Source: Allobacillus salarius (GTDB lineage: Bacteria > Bacillota > Bacilli > Bacillales > Alkalibacillaceae). From it: a stretch of 64,000 nucleotides of DNA. Where the stretch lies: assembly GCF_007559425.1 (NCBI RefSeq), contig NZ_VMHE01000008.1, positions 33,868 through 97,867 of the forward strand. The letters run 5' to 3'. A program made the position numbers and the translations under genes. Shown in pieces: positions 1 through 9,600 of the stretch. Position 1 is the first letter of the stretch, and every line of letters starts with the position of its first letter. Under the pieces are notes generated by a model. The model was not told the DNA's origin, made no database searches, and saw nothing but the letters and a program-made list of their open reading frames with translations.

Positions 1-1688
1 AATGTACATTTTCCGATATAAATTTTTGGAAATACCTGCTCGTCTGACACTTCATTTTCACCAAGTAATTCCTCGTACATTTTTTCACCTGGACGGATTC
101 CGCTGAACTCAATTTTCACTTCCTCTTCGTTCGCACCAGTAAGACGAATTAAGTTCTTCGCTAAGTCGACAATTTTCACTGGTTTACCCATATCAAGAAC
201 AAAGATTTCTCCTCCACGTGCTAGTGACCCTGCTTGGATTACCAAACGACTTGCTTCTGGAATGGTCATAAAATAACGTGTCATTTCTGGGTGTGTGACT
301 GTGACTGGTCCACCTTTTGCAATTTGTTCTTTAAATAGCGGGATAACTGATCCACGACTACCTAAAACGTTACCGAAACGAACGGCACAAAATTTTGTTG
401 CACTATGTTGTGCTAAGTTTTGAATAATCATTTCCGCTACTCGTTTTGTCGCGCCCATGACATTTGTAGGGTTTACGGCTTTATCAGTTGATACAAGTAC
501 AAATGTTTCGACTCTAAAATGGTCAGCCGCTTCAGCGACATTTTTTGTTCCAATAATATTATTTTTCACCGCTTCAATTGGATTAAATTCCATTAACGGA
601 ACGTGTTTATGTGCTGCCGCATGGTATACGACATCTGGCTCATAAGTTGACATCACTTCGCCAATACGTTTCCGGTCCTGGACATCAGCAATAATTGGTT
701 TAATATCAATTTTTCCATTTATCTTTCCACGAAGTTCACGTTCAATTTGATAGATGCTATTTTCACCATGTCCAAGTAACAATAGTTGGTTCGGTCCAAA
801 TTTAGCAATCTGACGACAGATTTCTGAACCAATCGAACCACCGGCGCCTGTTATTAATACAGTTTTATTTCGTATATTGTTCCCGATTTTTTGCATGTCC
901 AATTCGACAGGTTCACGTCCTAATAAGTCTTCAATATCAACATCACGAAGTTCAGTTACACTGACTTTACCAGTCACTAAATCTTCAAACTTAGGAATCG
1001 TTTGAGTTTTCACACCAGTTTTTGAACAAAGTTGATAAACTTCATTGGCACGTGTCTTTGAAATTGAAGGAATCGCAAATATAATATGCTCAATTCGATA
1101 TTTTTCAACAACTCTTTCAATATCATCTAGTTTTCCAGCAACTGGGACGCTTAGAATTTGTACACGTTTCTTTTTTGGATCATCGTCTACAAAAACAACT
1201 GGTTTTAATTCAGATTCCCGACTATCTGCAAGCTGTCTAGCGACCATAACTCCACCAGCACCTGCGCCGATAATCAGTGTGCGCTTCTTATTGGAAACAC
1301 GAGTTAAAATACGGTCGCGAAAAACACGCCAAGCAAATCGACTGCCACCAATTAACAAAATATGTAACATGAACGTTGCGAATAGTGCACGAAGCATAAT
1401 TTGATCTAACACGACGAATTGACCGATTGCTGCGACACTAATTGACAAACCAACGACATTAAAAATCGTCAATAATTCACCTATACTCGCATATTCCCAA
1501 GCTTTGCGGTACAAACCAAAACATACCGCGAGTATATGATGCGAAACTAGTAGAATAGCTGAGGTAATCAGTATAGGTAGCCAATTGATTGTTTCGCTGT
1601 AAACAAGATATGTGCTTGCTACAATAGATGATGAAACTATTAAAGTATCAAGGAGTATTAGTAAAGTTAACCGTTTCTTGTATGTCAT
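1..1688 (-). CDS. Membrane UDP-sugar 4,6-dehydratase/epimerase (EpsC/CapD/WbpM type), 3' end cut by window
   Basis: I translated this from the minus strand: ATG at 1688 with SD GAAAGGAG just upstream, open to the window edge (562 codons seen). The N-terminus holds about four hydrophobic segments (residues 5-120). A first nucleotide-binding motif follows (GAGAGG, about 137), then a second Rossmann motif TGAGGSIGSE (about 280). The usual YxxxK catalytic Tyr is Met (MGATKR), as known for long FlaA1/WbpM-type inverting 4,6-dehydratases. Such enzymes make UDP-2,6-dideoxy-4-keto-HexNAc precursors for capsule or EPS. It is divergent from the tyrosine-kinase module at 1979, which fits a capsule/EPS role. 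The exact sugar product cannot be told. Confidence 0.9.
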   Translation of the reverse strand, partial: MTYKKRLTLLILLDTLIVSSSIVASTYLVYSETINWLPILITSAILLVSHHILAVCFGLYRKAWEYASIGELLTIFNVVGLSISVAAIGQFVVLDQIMLRALFATFMLHILLIGGSRFAWRVFRDRILTRVSNKKRTLIIGAGAGGVMVARQLADSRESELKPVVFVDDDPKKKRVQILSVPVAGKLDDIERVVEKYRIEHIIFAIPSISKTRANEVYQLCSKTGVKTQTIPKFEDLVTGKVSVTELRDVDIEDLLGREPVELDMQKIGNNIRNKTVLITGAGGSIGSEICRQIAKFGPNQLLLLGHGENSIYQIERELRGKINGKIDIKPIIADVQDRKRIGEVMSTYEPDVVYHAAAHKHVPLMEFNPIEAVKNNIIGTKNVAEAADHFRVETFVLVSTDKAVNPTNVMGATKRVAEMIIQNLAQHSATKFCAVRFGNVLGSRGSVIPLFKEQIAKGGPVTVTHPEMTRYFMTIPEASRLVIQAGSLARGGEIFVLDMGKPVKIVDLAKNLIRLTGANEEEVKIEFSGIRPGEKMYEELLGENEVSDEQVFPKIYIGKCT

Positions 1689-1978
1689 AACAAACTCCTT
1701 TCAAATTTTCTTAGTAGTTATGCGCTGAGTCTTTAGTATGGTTTTCAGCTTTATAAATAATGCTTTCGTCATAATAATACATAGATTTTTCCAAAATTAC
1801 AAGTTTATTTACCAATATTTATATCAACTTGGACCTTTATAATTGTTAATCTCTTGTAGAGTATAACATGTCAACTAATTTGAATCGACATATTTTGGAT
1901 TTCTGCTATTTTTCATTGCAAAATATGTTATAATTTCTCATGTGCAATATATTCTATTAATTCAAGTGGAGGTCCATC

Positions 1979-2710
1979 ATGGAAGAAACCATATCGTTAC
2001 AGGAGATTTTTCTAGTGATTAAAAAGCGTGTAAAGCTGATTATTGCGATCACTCTTGCTGCAATCCTAGTTAGTGCATTAATCACTTTATTCCTTTTCAC
2101 ACCAAAATATGAAGCATCATCGCAATTTATTGTTAGCCAGTCTGAGCCAAGTCAGGAGCTGAATTTTAACGACATAAGAACAAACGTAGAAATGATTAAT
2201 ACATATAATGTCATTATTACGAGTCCGGCAATTATAGATCAAGTTATCGAAAAGCTAGATTTGAATATGTCGAACGGAGCGCTTGCATCAAAAATCAATG
2301 TCGCTAACGCTCAAAGTTCTCAGGTTGTAAATGTAACCGTTACAGATACAGATCCGGCAGTCGCTGCGAATATTGCAAATACGACAGTAGAAGTATTTAA
2401 AGAATCAGTTCCTACATATATGAATGTCGATAACGTAAGTATTTTATCTGCAGCAGTAGTAAGTGATGACCCAACTCCAGTTAGCCCGAGTGTTACGTTG
2501 AATATTGCAATTGCATTCGTTCTTGGTCTGATGATTGGAGTAGGACTTGCTTTCTTGCTCGAATACTTTGATACAACGATTAAAACTGAAGAAGATATTG
2601 AAAAATTATTGGATACACCTGTTATGGGGGTCATTCCAACAATGAATGCTAATACTACCGGAAATCCGTCCCGAGCGAAAAAAGGAAGAGGTGTACGAAA
2701 TGGCGCGTAA
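1979..2710 (+). CDS. tkmA: Wzz-family tyrosine-kinase activator / chain-length regulator (TkmA/YwqC-like)
   Basis: A 243-residue inner-membrane protein with the Wzz layout. A short cytosolic N-terminus precedes TM1 (about 18-40), an extracellular domain of about 130 residues, a Pro-rich stretch (DPTPVSP) and TM2 (about 172-194). The cytosolic tail ends basic (RAKKGRG). In Firmicutes this protein is split from its BY-kinase and its tail activates the kinase. That matches here, since the kinase gene overlaps its last 11 bases. SD GTGGAGG precedes ATG 1979. A TATAAT at 1929-1934 could be a -10 but I see no good -35. Confidence 0.9.
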   Translation: MEETISLQEIFLVIKKRVKLIIAITLAAILVSALITLFLFTPKYEASSQFIVSQSEPSQELNFNDIRTNVEMINTYNVIITSPAIIDQVIEKLDLNMSNGALASKINVANAQSSQVVNVTVTDTDPAVAANIANTTVEVFKESVPTYMNVDNVSILSAAVVSDDPTPVSPSVTLNIAIAFVLGLMIGVGLAFLLEYFDTTIKTEEDIEKLLDTPVMGVIPTMNANTTGNPSRAKKGRGVRNGA

Positions 2711-3395
2711 AAAAACAATTACGAAAACATCAATCTCGCGTAACTTAATATTACGTGACCAACCGAAATCACCCATCTCAGAACAATTCCGCACACTTCG
2801 AACAAACTTACAATTTTCAGCGATTGACAATGACTTGAGGTCACTAATCGTTACCTCATCGGGTCCATCTGAAGGTAAGAGTACAACGGCAGCAAACTTG
2901 GCAATTGCTTTCGCTCAACAAGGAAAAAAAGTCTTACTTGTTGATGCAGATTTAAGAAAACCAACTTCACACTATACGTTCCGAATTCCAAACACATTTG
3001 GTCTGAGCAGTGTATTGATTGGTGAAAAAACAATTGAAGGAACGGCTCAAACCGTAAACATACCGAATTTAAGCGTAATTCCGTGTGGGCCTGTACCACC
3101 GAATCCAGCTGAGTTACTCGGCTCACGAACGATGAAGAACTTTATGGATACTGTACTCGAATCTTACGATTTAGTCATTTATGATACTCCTCCAGTTTTG
3201 GCAGTTACTGACTCACAAGTCATTGCTAATTCGGTTGATGGTGTGTTGCTCGTTGTTCGTAGTAAACATACAGAAAAGGATGCTGCCGTAAAAGCTAAGG
3301 AATTGCTTACTCAAGCAAAGGCTAACATTTTAGGCGTTGTGTTGAATGATCGTGAATTTAAAGAAACAAATTATTACTATTATTATGGAACTTAA
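2700..3395 (+). CDS. ptkA: Bacterial tyrosine kinase (BY-kinase, PtkA/CapB/YwqD-like)
   Basis: A cytosolic BY-kinase of 231 residues. I chose ATG 2700 (MARKKTI) over an in-frame ATG at 2646 because GGAAGAGG at 2684-2691 is correctly spaced. It carries the variant Walker A (GPSEGKST, about 60), Walker A' (LLVDADLR, about 82) and Walker B (VIYDTPP, about 160). The C-terminus ends in a tyrosine cluster (NYYYYYGT), the usual autophosphorylation tail. It overlaps the activator gene and is followed by the matching phosphatase, a complete kinase/phosphatase switch for polysaccharide export. A possible target, known from B. subtilis, is a UDP-glucose dehydrogenase, which is not seen here. Confidence 0.93.
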   Translation: MARKKTITKTSISRNLILRDQPKSPISEQFRTLRTNLQFSAIDNDLRSLIVTSSGPSEGKSTTAANLAIAFAQQGKKVLLVDADLRKPTSHYTFRIPNTFGLSSVLIGEKTIEGTAQTVNIPNLSVIPCGPVPPNPAELLGSRTMKNFMDTVLESYDLVIYDTPPVLAVTDSQVIANSVDGVLLVVRSKHTEKDAAVKAKELLTQAKANILGVVLNDREFKETNYYYYYGT

Positions 3396-3401
3396 ACAAC
3401 T

Positions 3402-3425
3402 GTCTCATAGGAAATCCTATGAGAC
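3402..3425 (+). terminator. Inverted repeat between kinase and phosphatase genes
   Basis: GTCTCATAGGA pairs with TCCTATGAGAC (10-11 bp, very short loop), followed by TTTATT. The T-run is weak, so this could be an attenuator or mRNA-processing/stability hairpin setting the kinase:phosphatase ratio rather than a full terminator. Confidence 0.5.
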
Positions 3426-3447
3426 TTTATTGTAGGAGGCTAATCAA

Positions 3448-4212
3448 ATGATTGATTTACATAGTCATATTTTATTCGGTGTCGATGATGGTGCACAAAC
3501 AATAGAAGATAGTCTTGAAATGGCACGTTCGGCGGTTGCTGAAGGAATATCTGTTATTTATGCAACACCTCACCATTTGACTACTAGGTATGAAAATGAA
3601 CGAGATATCGTTTTACCTAAGGTTGATATGCTAAATTCAGAATTTAAAAACCAAGGAATAGACTTAATAGTAAAACCCGGACAAGAGCTGCGTATTCAAG
3701 GAGATTTACTAGAAGGTTTACAGGGTAGCACAAGTATCCCTCTTGGTGATACACACTATCTTTTAGTCGAATTTCCATCAAATCATGTACCGCGTTATAC
3801 CGAGCGAGTATTATTTGATATTCAAACAGAAGGTTACAAACCGATTATCGTCCATCCAGAGCGGAACAGTGATTTGATTCAAAATCCTAATAAACTACTG
3901 GACCTCGTACAAAATGGTGCATTAACACAAGTAACCGCGGCCAGTGTTGCTGGTAAATTTGGGAAGAGAATTAAACAGTTTAGCACGCAATTAATTGAGT
4001 CGAACTTAACACACTTCGTCGCATCCGATGCACATAATACGACAACACGTGGGTTTTGTATGCGAGAGGCGTATGCGGAGATTGAGAAAGAGTTTGGATA
4101 TGGGGTTAGTGAAATGCTGAAAGAAAATGCTCGCATGGTTGATCTGAATGAATCGGTTATCGGTGAACCTCCGATTGCTGTAAGGAAAAAGAAGAAGTTT
4201 TGGGTGTTTTAA
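3448..4212 (+). CDS. ptpZ: PHP-type tyrosine-protein phosphatase (CapC/YwqE, PtpZ-like)
   Basis: A 254-residue metal-dependent phosphoesterase of the PHP superfamily. The N-terminal motif MIDLHSHILFGVDDGA supplies metal-binding His/Asp. Further ligands sit in ATPHH (about 32-36), GQELRI (about 74-79), HPERN (about 136-140) and SDAHN (about 194-198). Length and motifs match CapC/Cps4B/YwqE phosphatases, which dephosphorylate the BY-kinase and its substrates. SD TAGGAGG is well placed before ATG 3448. It is the last gene of the module and ends in a strong bidirectional terminator. Confidence 0.93.
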   Translation: MIDLHSHILFGVDDGAQTIEDSLEMARSAVAEGISVIYATPHHLTTRYENERDIVLPKVDMLNSEFKNQGIDLIVKPGQELRIQGDLLEGLQGSTSIPLGDTHYLLVEFPSNHVPRYTERVLFDIQTEGYKPIIVHPERNSDLIQNPNKLLDLVQNGALTQVTAASVAGKFGKRIKQFSTQLIESNLTHFVASDAHNTTTRGFCMREAYAEIEKEFGYGVSEMLKENARMVDLNESVIGEPPIAVRKKKKFWVF

Positions 4213-4247
4213 TTGAGACACTTGAAGAACTGCTAACAGAGCCTATT

Positions 4248-4290
4248 AATAAGAGTCACATGATAAGTAATCATGTGACTCTTATTATTT
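4248..4290. terminator. Strong bidirectional terminator
   Basis: A 17-bp stem (AATAAGAGTCACATGAT paired with its complement at 4270-4286) with a 5-nt loop and T-rich flanks on both sides. It separates the convergent phosphatase and tagO genes. Confidence 0.85.
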
Positions 4291-5356
4291 ATTTTCGTTT
4301 CTTTACTATAAATTTCTTCAAAAAATCCAACACAGGTTGCTTACCGCCAAGAACCAAACCTACTATTTCAGCAATGACATGCACTAGAAATAACGCAACC
4401 ATTGCGCCTATCAACACAGCATTAATTGGCGAATAGCTAAACAGGACACCTAATGCACCAAACAATCCACTAAAAGCATAAATCACTAAGACAGCTCCTC
4501 GATGACTTAAACCGGAGTCAATTAGTCGATAATGTAAATGTTTCCGATCACCGAGCATGATACTTTCTCCGTCTTTCGCCCTCGTATACATCACAAAAAT
4601 TGTATCTAAGATGGGAACAGCTAAAATAATTAATGGGATAAAAAAACTGAACAACGTTACATTTTTAAATAGACCGAGCATAGAAATAACTGCAATCATA
4701 TATCCTAGAAAAAGTGACCCTGAATCCCCCATATAAATCTTCGAAGGATAAAAATTATGATATAGAAATCCTAAGTTAGAACCAATTGTGATAATACAAA
4801 GAAAAGCTACGACATAATTCGCATCAAGAATAGCAGTTACACCAATACTGAGTAACGCAATCGTTGTAACCCCGGCAGCCAAACCATCCAATCCATCAAT
4901 CAAGTTAATCGCATTGGCTACAGCAATAATCCAAATAATAGTAATAATTACACTTAAGTTTCCAAGCTCAACTTCGCCTAAAAATGGAATGTTGATTCTT
5001 TCGATTAGTAAATCTGATGCAACGATAATAGAAGCCGCAATGAACTGACCAATCAATTTCACGACAGGTTTCAAGTTATACTTATCATCTAGAAAACCGA
5101 CAATAAGCATAACAACAGCACCTAAGATAACAGCTAGTTGGTGATCATGATTGGGCCAAAACATCATATAAGTAATCATCACACCAAGGAAAATAGCTAT
5201 TCCACCTAAATAAGGTTGTTCCATCGTATGAATCTTTCGCTCATCGGGTTGATCAACTATATTAAATACAATTGCTAACTTTCTTACTAACGGTGTGATA
5301 AGTAAGGCTGCAAGCAATGAAATGATAAAAGCTACGAAAAGAAATATAAATGCCAT
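4289..5356 (-). CDS. tagO: Undecaprenyl-phosphate GlcNAc-1-phosphate transferase TagO (WecA/MraY family)
   Basis: A polytopic enzyme of 355 residues with about 11 hydrophobic helices, starting wall teichoic acid synthesis by loading GlcNAc-1-P on undecaprenyl phosphate. Family motifs are present: DDK (about 88), NLIDGLDGLAAG (about 155), GDSGSLFLG (about 212) and the basic HLHYR loop. I place the start at ATG 5356 (MAFIFL) because GAGGGATC precedes it; the longer reading from 5422 adds 22 residues without an SD. The next gene upstream is mnaA, which supplies ManNAc for the second linkage-unit step. Confidence 0.93.
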   Translation of the reverse strand: MAFIFLFVAFIISLLAALLITPLVRKLAIVFNIVDQPDERKIHTMEQPYLGGIAIFLGVMITYMMFWPNHDHQLAVILGAVVMLIVGFLDDKYNLKPVVKLIGQFIAASIIVASDLLIERINIPFLGEVELGNLSVIITIIWIIAVANAINLIDGLDGLAAGVTTIALLSIGVTAILDANYVVAFLCIITIGSNLGFLYHNFYPSKIYMGDSGSLFLGYMIAVISMLGLFKNVTLFSFFIPLIILAVPILDTIFVMYTRAKDGESIMLGDRKHLHYRLIDSGLSHRGAVLVIYAFSGLFGALGVLFSYSPINAVLIGAMVALFLVHVIAEIVGLVLGGKQPVLDFLKKFIVKKRK

Positions 5357-5440
5357 AATAGATCCCTCTACATCTTTATAAAATATCATTCTTATCATAG
5401 CATAGCTGCAGCCTACCACCAATTATAATTCGGTTACAAT

Positions 5441-6547
5441 TTATTTTTCGATATAGTCTTTTATAATATCCACAATTCGTTGGGAAGCTTGCCCATCTCC
5501 ATATGGGTTGGAAGCTTTGGCCATCTTCTTATAGCTCGTTTCATTAGAGAGTAATTCATCAGCCATAAGAAATATTTCTTCTTCATTGGTTCCCGCCAAC
5601 TTTAACGTTCCCGCTTCAACTCCCTCTGGTCTTTCGGTAGTGTCTCTTAGCACTAGAACAGGAACACCTAAGGATGGTGCTTCTTCTTGAATACCGCCAG
5701 AATCGGTCATAATTAAATGTGAGTGAGCCGCAAAATTGTGGAAGTCGATGACACCTAGAGGTTCGATCAAGTCAATTTGCTCGTTATTTCCTAGTATTTC
5801 ATGAGCAGCATTCCTTACCAACGGATTTAAATGAACAGGGTAAACGACATGGATGCCTTTATGTTTACTTACTAATCGCTTAATGGCTTTAAATATTTGT
5901 TCTAACCCTTCCCCTAGGTTCTCTCGCCGATGCGCTGTTACTAAAACAAGCTTTTTGTCACCTATTCGATCTAGAATTTTACTTGTATAGTTTTTATCTA
6001 CGGTCGTATTCAATGCATCGATTGCTGTATTGCCAGTCACGAAAATCTGAGAGGCTGGTTTATTTTCTTTTAGTAAGTTATCCTTCGCATTTTCAGTCGG
6101 TGCAAAGTGCAAGTCTGCTAGTATTCCTGTCAACTCACGATTTGCTTCTTCTGGAAATGGCGATTGTTTATTGCCCGTGCGTAACCCTGCCTCGATATGA
6201 CCAATTGGGATATTGTGATAAAAAGCAGCCAAAGATGCAGAGAAAGTAGTAGTTGTATCACCGTGAACTAATATGAGATCAGGAGAAACCTTTTGAATAA
6301 CTTCCTCCACTCCTTCAAGGACATTAGAAGTAATTTGAGTTAAAGTCTGCTCTTTCTTCATCACGTTTAAGTCAAAATCAGGTGTAATATTGAATACATC
6401 TAACACTTGATCCAACATTTCACGATGTTGGGCAGTTACTGTAACGATTGTTTCAAAGTCATCTAGTCTGTTTTTCAATTCATTTATAACCGGTGCCATC
6501 TTTATCGCTTCTGGTCGAGTGCCAAAAATCGCCATGATTTTCTTCAT
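5441..6547 (-). CDS. mnaA: UDP-N-acetylglucosamine 2-epimerase (non-hydrolysing)
   Basis: A 368-residue cytosolic enzyme making UDP-ManNAc, the donor used by TagA for the teichoic acid linkage unit. It begins with the typical MAIFGTRPEAIKMAP and carries HGDTTTT, GHIEAGLRT (about 119), TAHRRENLG (about 209) and DSGGIQEEAP (about 290), all usual for WecB/MnaA. Length is normal. SD GAAGGG precedes ATG 6547. It lies 84 bases upstream of the preferred tagO start in the same direction and probably forms an operon with it. Confidence 0.95.
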   Translation of the reverse strand: MKKIMAIFGTRPEAIKMAPVINELKNRLDDFETIVTVTAQHREMLDQVLDVFNITPDFDLNVMKKEQTLTQITSNVLEGVEEVIQKVSPDLILVHGDTTTTFSASLAAFYHNIPIGHIEAGLRTGNKQSPFPEEANRELTGILADLHFAPTENAKDNLLKENKPASQIFVTGNTAIDALNTTVDKNYTSKILDRIGDKKLVLVTAHRRENLGEGLEQIFKAIKRLVSKHKGIHVVYPVHLNPLVRNAAHEILGNNEQIDLIEPLGVIDFHNFAAHSHLIMTDSGGIQEEAPSLGVPVLVLRDTTERPEGVEAGTLKLAGTNEEEIFLMADELLSNETSYKKMAKASNPYGDGQASQRIVDIIKDYIEK

Positions 6548-6587
6548 AATATCAACCCTTCAATTATTGTCTATCTCTTACTATATC

Positions 6588-6626
6588 AAAAAGCTGCTTC
6601 AGAAGGATACTTCTAAAGCAGCTTTT
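6588..6626 (-). terminator. Terminator after the M14 carboxypeptidase gene
   Basis: AAAAGCTGCTTC.AGAAG pairs with CTTCTAAAGCAGCTTTT with one internal mismatch. It lies 12 bases past the stop at 6638 and ends in a T-run on the minus strand. Confidence 0.8.
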
Positions 6627-6637
6627 CATTATATTAT

Positions 6638-9600
6638 CTACCTTTTATTTCTATTGTTATACGCTTCTTCTGCAAGCATAAGCCCAATCGACTTATTTTG
6701 ATTCCATATTCTATCGAAGTTGCTTATTGGTACTGGTCTTGGACCAACGTGTGGTGAAATTTCTGGTGTGAATCCTGGTGTTTTCAAAGAGTCAATGACC
6801 CAATCTGTATATCCACCACCACTTGGATTAGACTGTTGTGGAATCATCCAGTAACCCGTTTGATTACTAATTTGGTTAGCAATTTTTCTACTAGTTAATC
6901 TTAATGAACCTGCTGCGTTATAAGCCCAATAAAGGACTTCCCCTGAAGAATGATAAGCAACATGTGTTTTAAAATTATGTTTCTTCGCTAAGTTAGCAAC
7001 GGCTATTACTTCCGGTTCGCTAAGTGGTCGCAATCCTTTAAATCTCTCTGGACCTGGAGAATACTCAAGGTTACGTATCGTATTCCAACCGGCTGGGTAT
7101 TGTCGGTTTAAATCAACACCCCTTGAATTGGCTTTCCAAGCTTTAAAGTCTTTACTACCGCTATTCATTCGGATTAACTGACTATAATTTGAGAATCCGC
7201 TTGGACCGAATTGGTTTAGAGTAACCCCATCAGGGTTAACCATTGGTACGTAATAGATTGTGACTTTAGATAATAAATCTCTCACATTATAACCGTTATA
7301 TTTTGAACCTTTCGCAAATGCCTGGCTATATTGATCGATTTGATTCATAACAAGATTAGTCGTTAGCCATTCACGGGCATGGTGTGCTGCGTTAATTGTA
7401 ATTTTCGTGTCGCCATATCCTAGTTTGACAAGATAAATATTTCTACCCTCAACTGATTTACCAATCACTTCGGTGTTAATCAATCCCGAATAATGTTGTT
7501 CCAATTGATTTATATCCGTTACCATATCTCTATAAGAATATACTTGTTTCGGATTCACAAATGATCTTGGCTTGATTTGATTGTCAATAATGTCACTTTT
7601 GGAGATATATCCTGTCTTAGGTTTTCCATTAACATACACAGTCGCTTCATACCAATTATCCGTATACGTTTTAAACGTTAGCTGCGAGTTTAAAGAGTAT
7701 CCTTTTAATTTAGTGGACTTCTTAGATAAACCGTTGTACACATATACATTTGGTTTTGCAGCAAAGCCTTTCTGCGTTGTTTGCTTAGCACCATCTAAAA
7801 GAATATCTTTTTTATTTATATATCCTGTGTTCGCTTTACCATTTATATATACAGTTGCCTTATACCAATCATTCAAATATGGTTTAAATTTTAGGACCGA
7901 ACCTTCTCTGTAATTTTTAAGCGTTTTAGTATTATTGTTAGGACCGGAATAAACTTTTGTATGATATCTTTTGGCTATGCCTGATGTTATTTTTCCATCC
8001 GCTTTTGGTGTTTCTACATCAGCAGAATAAATATACCCTGTTCGTTTCTTTCCGTTTACATATACCGTTGCTCTGTACCAATTATTAATATAAGTTTCAT
8101 ATTTTAGTAAACTTCCAGCGTGGTAAGATTTTAAAGGTTTACTATTTTTGGATGGGGTAGAATAGACATGTGTTTTTTGATTTAAAGAAATTCCCTCTAA
8201 GCTTTTAGGATTATCGGTCGGTTGTTCAACATCTGAACTAGCTATATAACCTGTTTCTTTTTTTCCATTTTTATAAATGGTTGCTTGGTACCAACCTTCC
8301 ATAAACGTTCTGTATTTAAGAATAGATCCTTTTGAATAGCTTTTTCTTGCTTTAGAAGCTCTGGTAGGTCCTTCATAAACGTGAACAGGTGCTTTCACAG
8401 CTACTCCTTCCAATTTTTTTGAATCAGTAGGTTGATAGACATCATTTGCATGTATATAGCCTGTACGTTTCTTTCCATTTAGATAAATAGTAGCTTTGTA
8501 CCAGCCATCAATGAAAGTTTCATATTTTAAATTACTACCGGCTCTGTAAGACTTCAGTTGCTTAACATTTTTGTTAGCTTTTGCATACACTTTCGTCGGA
8601 TGTTTAATTGCAATTCCATTTAAAGTTTTTGGGTTTGTAGTAGGTTCTATGACATCCGTTTTTGCAATATAACCCGTTTTTCTTTTTCCATTTACATAAA
8701 CGAATGCTCTATACCATCCATCAGAGAATGTTTCGTATTTTAATATAGAACCCTTGAGATAACTTTTATGAACCGACGCATCTTTTGTTGGACCTTGATA
8801 AACATGAACTTTACTGTTCACAGCAACACCACTAAGTTTTTCAACTTTAGAAGGTAGACCTTGAACATCTTTTGAACTAATATATCCAGTCTGTTTTTGA
8901 CCGTTGATATAAACGGATGCTTGATACCAGCCATCAATATATGAATTGTAAATGAGTTTGCTTCCTGCTGAGTATGCTTTTAGTGCTTTGCTATTCTTCG
9001 TAGCTTGGTGGTAAACAAGAGTTGGTTCCTTCGTTGCGATACCACTATATTGCTTAGGTGATTCAGTCGGCTCGACTACATCACTTTTAGCAATATAGCC
9101 GACCTTTTTCTTTCCACCAACATAAACATAAGCTTTATACCATTCATCAGAAAATGTCTCATATTTTAATATAGATCCTTTCTGATAACTCTTATGCACT
9201 CCTGAACCATGTGAAGGACCTTTGTAAACATTTACTTGATCTTTCAAAGCAACACCTTGTAGTTTCTCAACTTCAGTGGTAGGTTCAATAACGTCTCTTG
9301 CATCTATATAACCAGTATATTTTATCCCTCCTACATAAACAGTAGCCTCATACCAGCCGTCGATAAATGTTCTATACACTAACTTGCTACCAGAAGCATA
9401 ATCTTTAACAGCGTCACTATTAGTATTAGGTTGGCTATAAACCTTCGTAGGTTGCTTTAAAGCTATTCCGCTTTTCTGCACTGGATTTGATTCACTTTCT
9501 TGAATAGTTGAACCTTTAAAAAATCCATAAGTGCCATTGATTGATGTGGCATACCAACCATTATCGAGCACAAGATAGTTTAAGAGTTTACCTTTTGAAA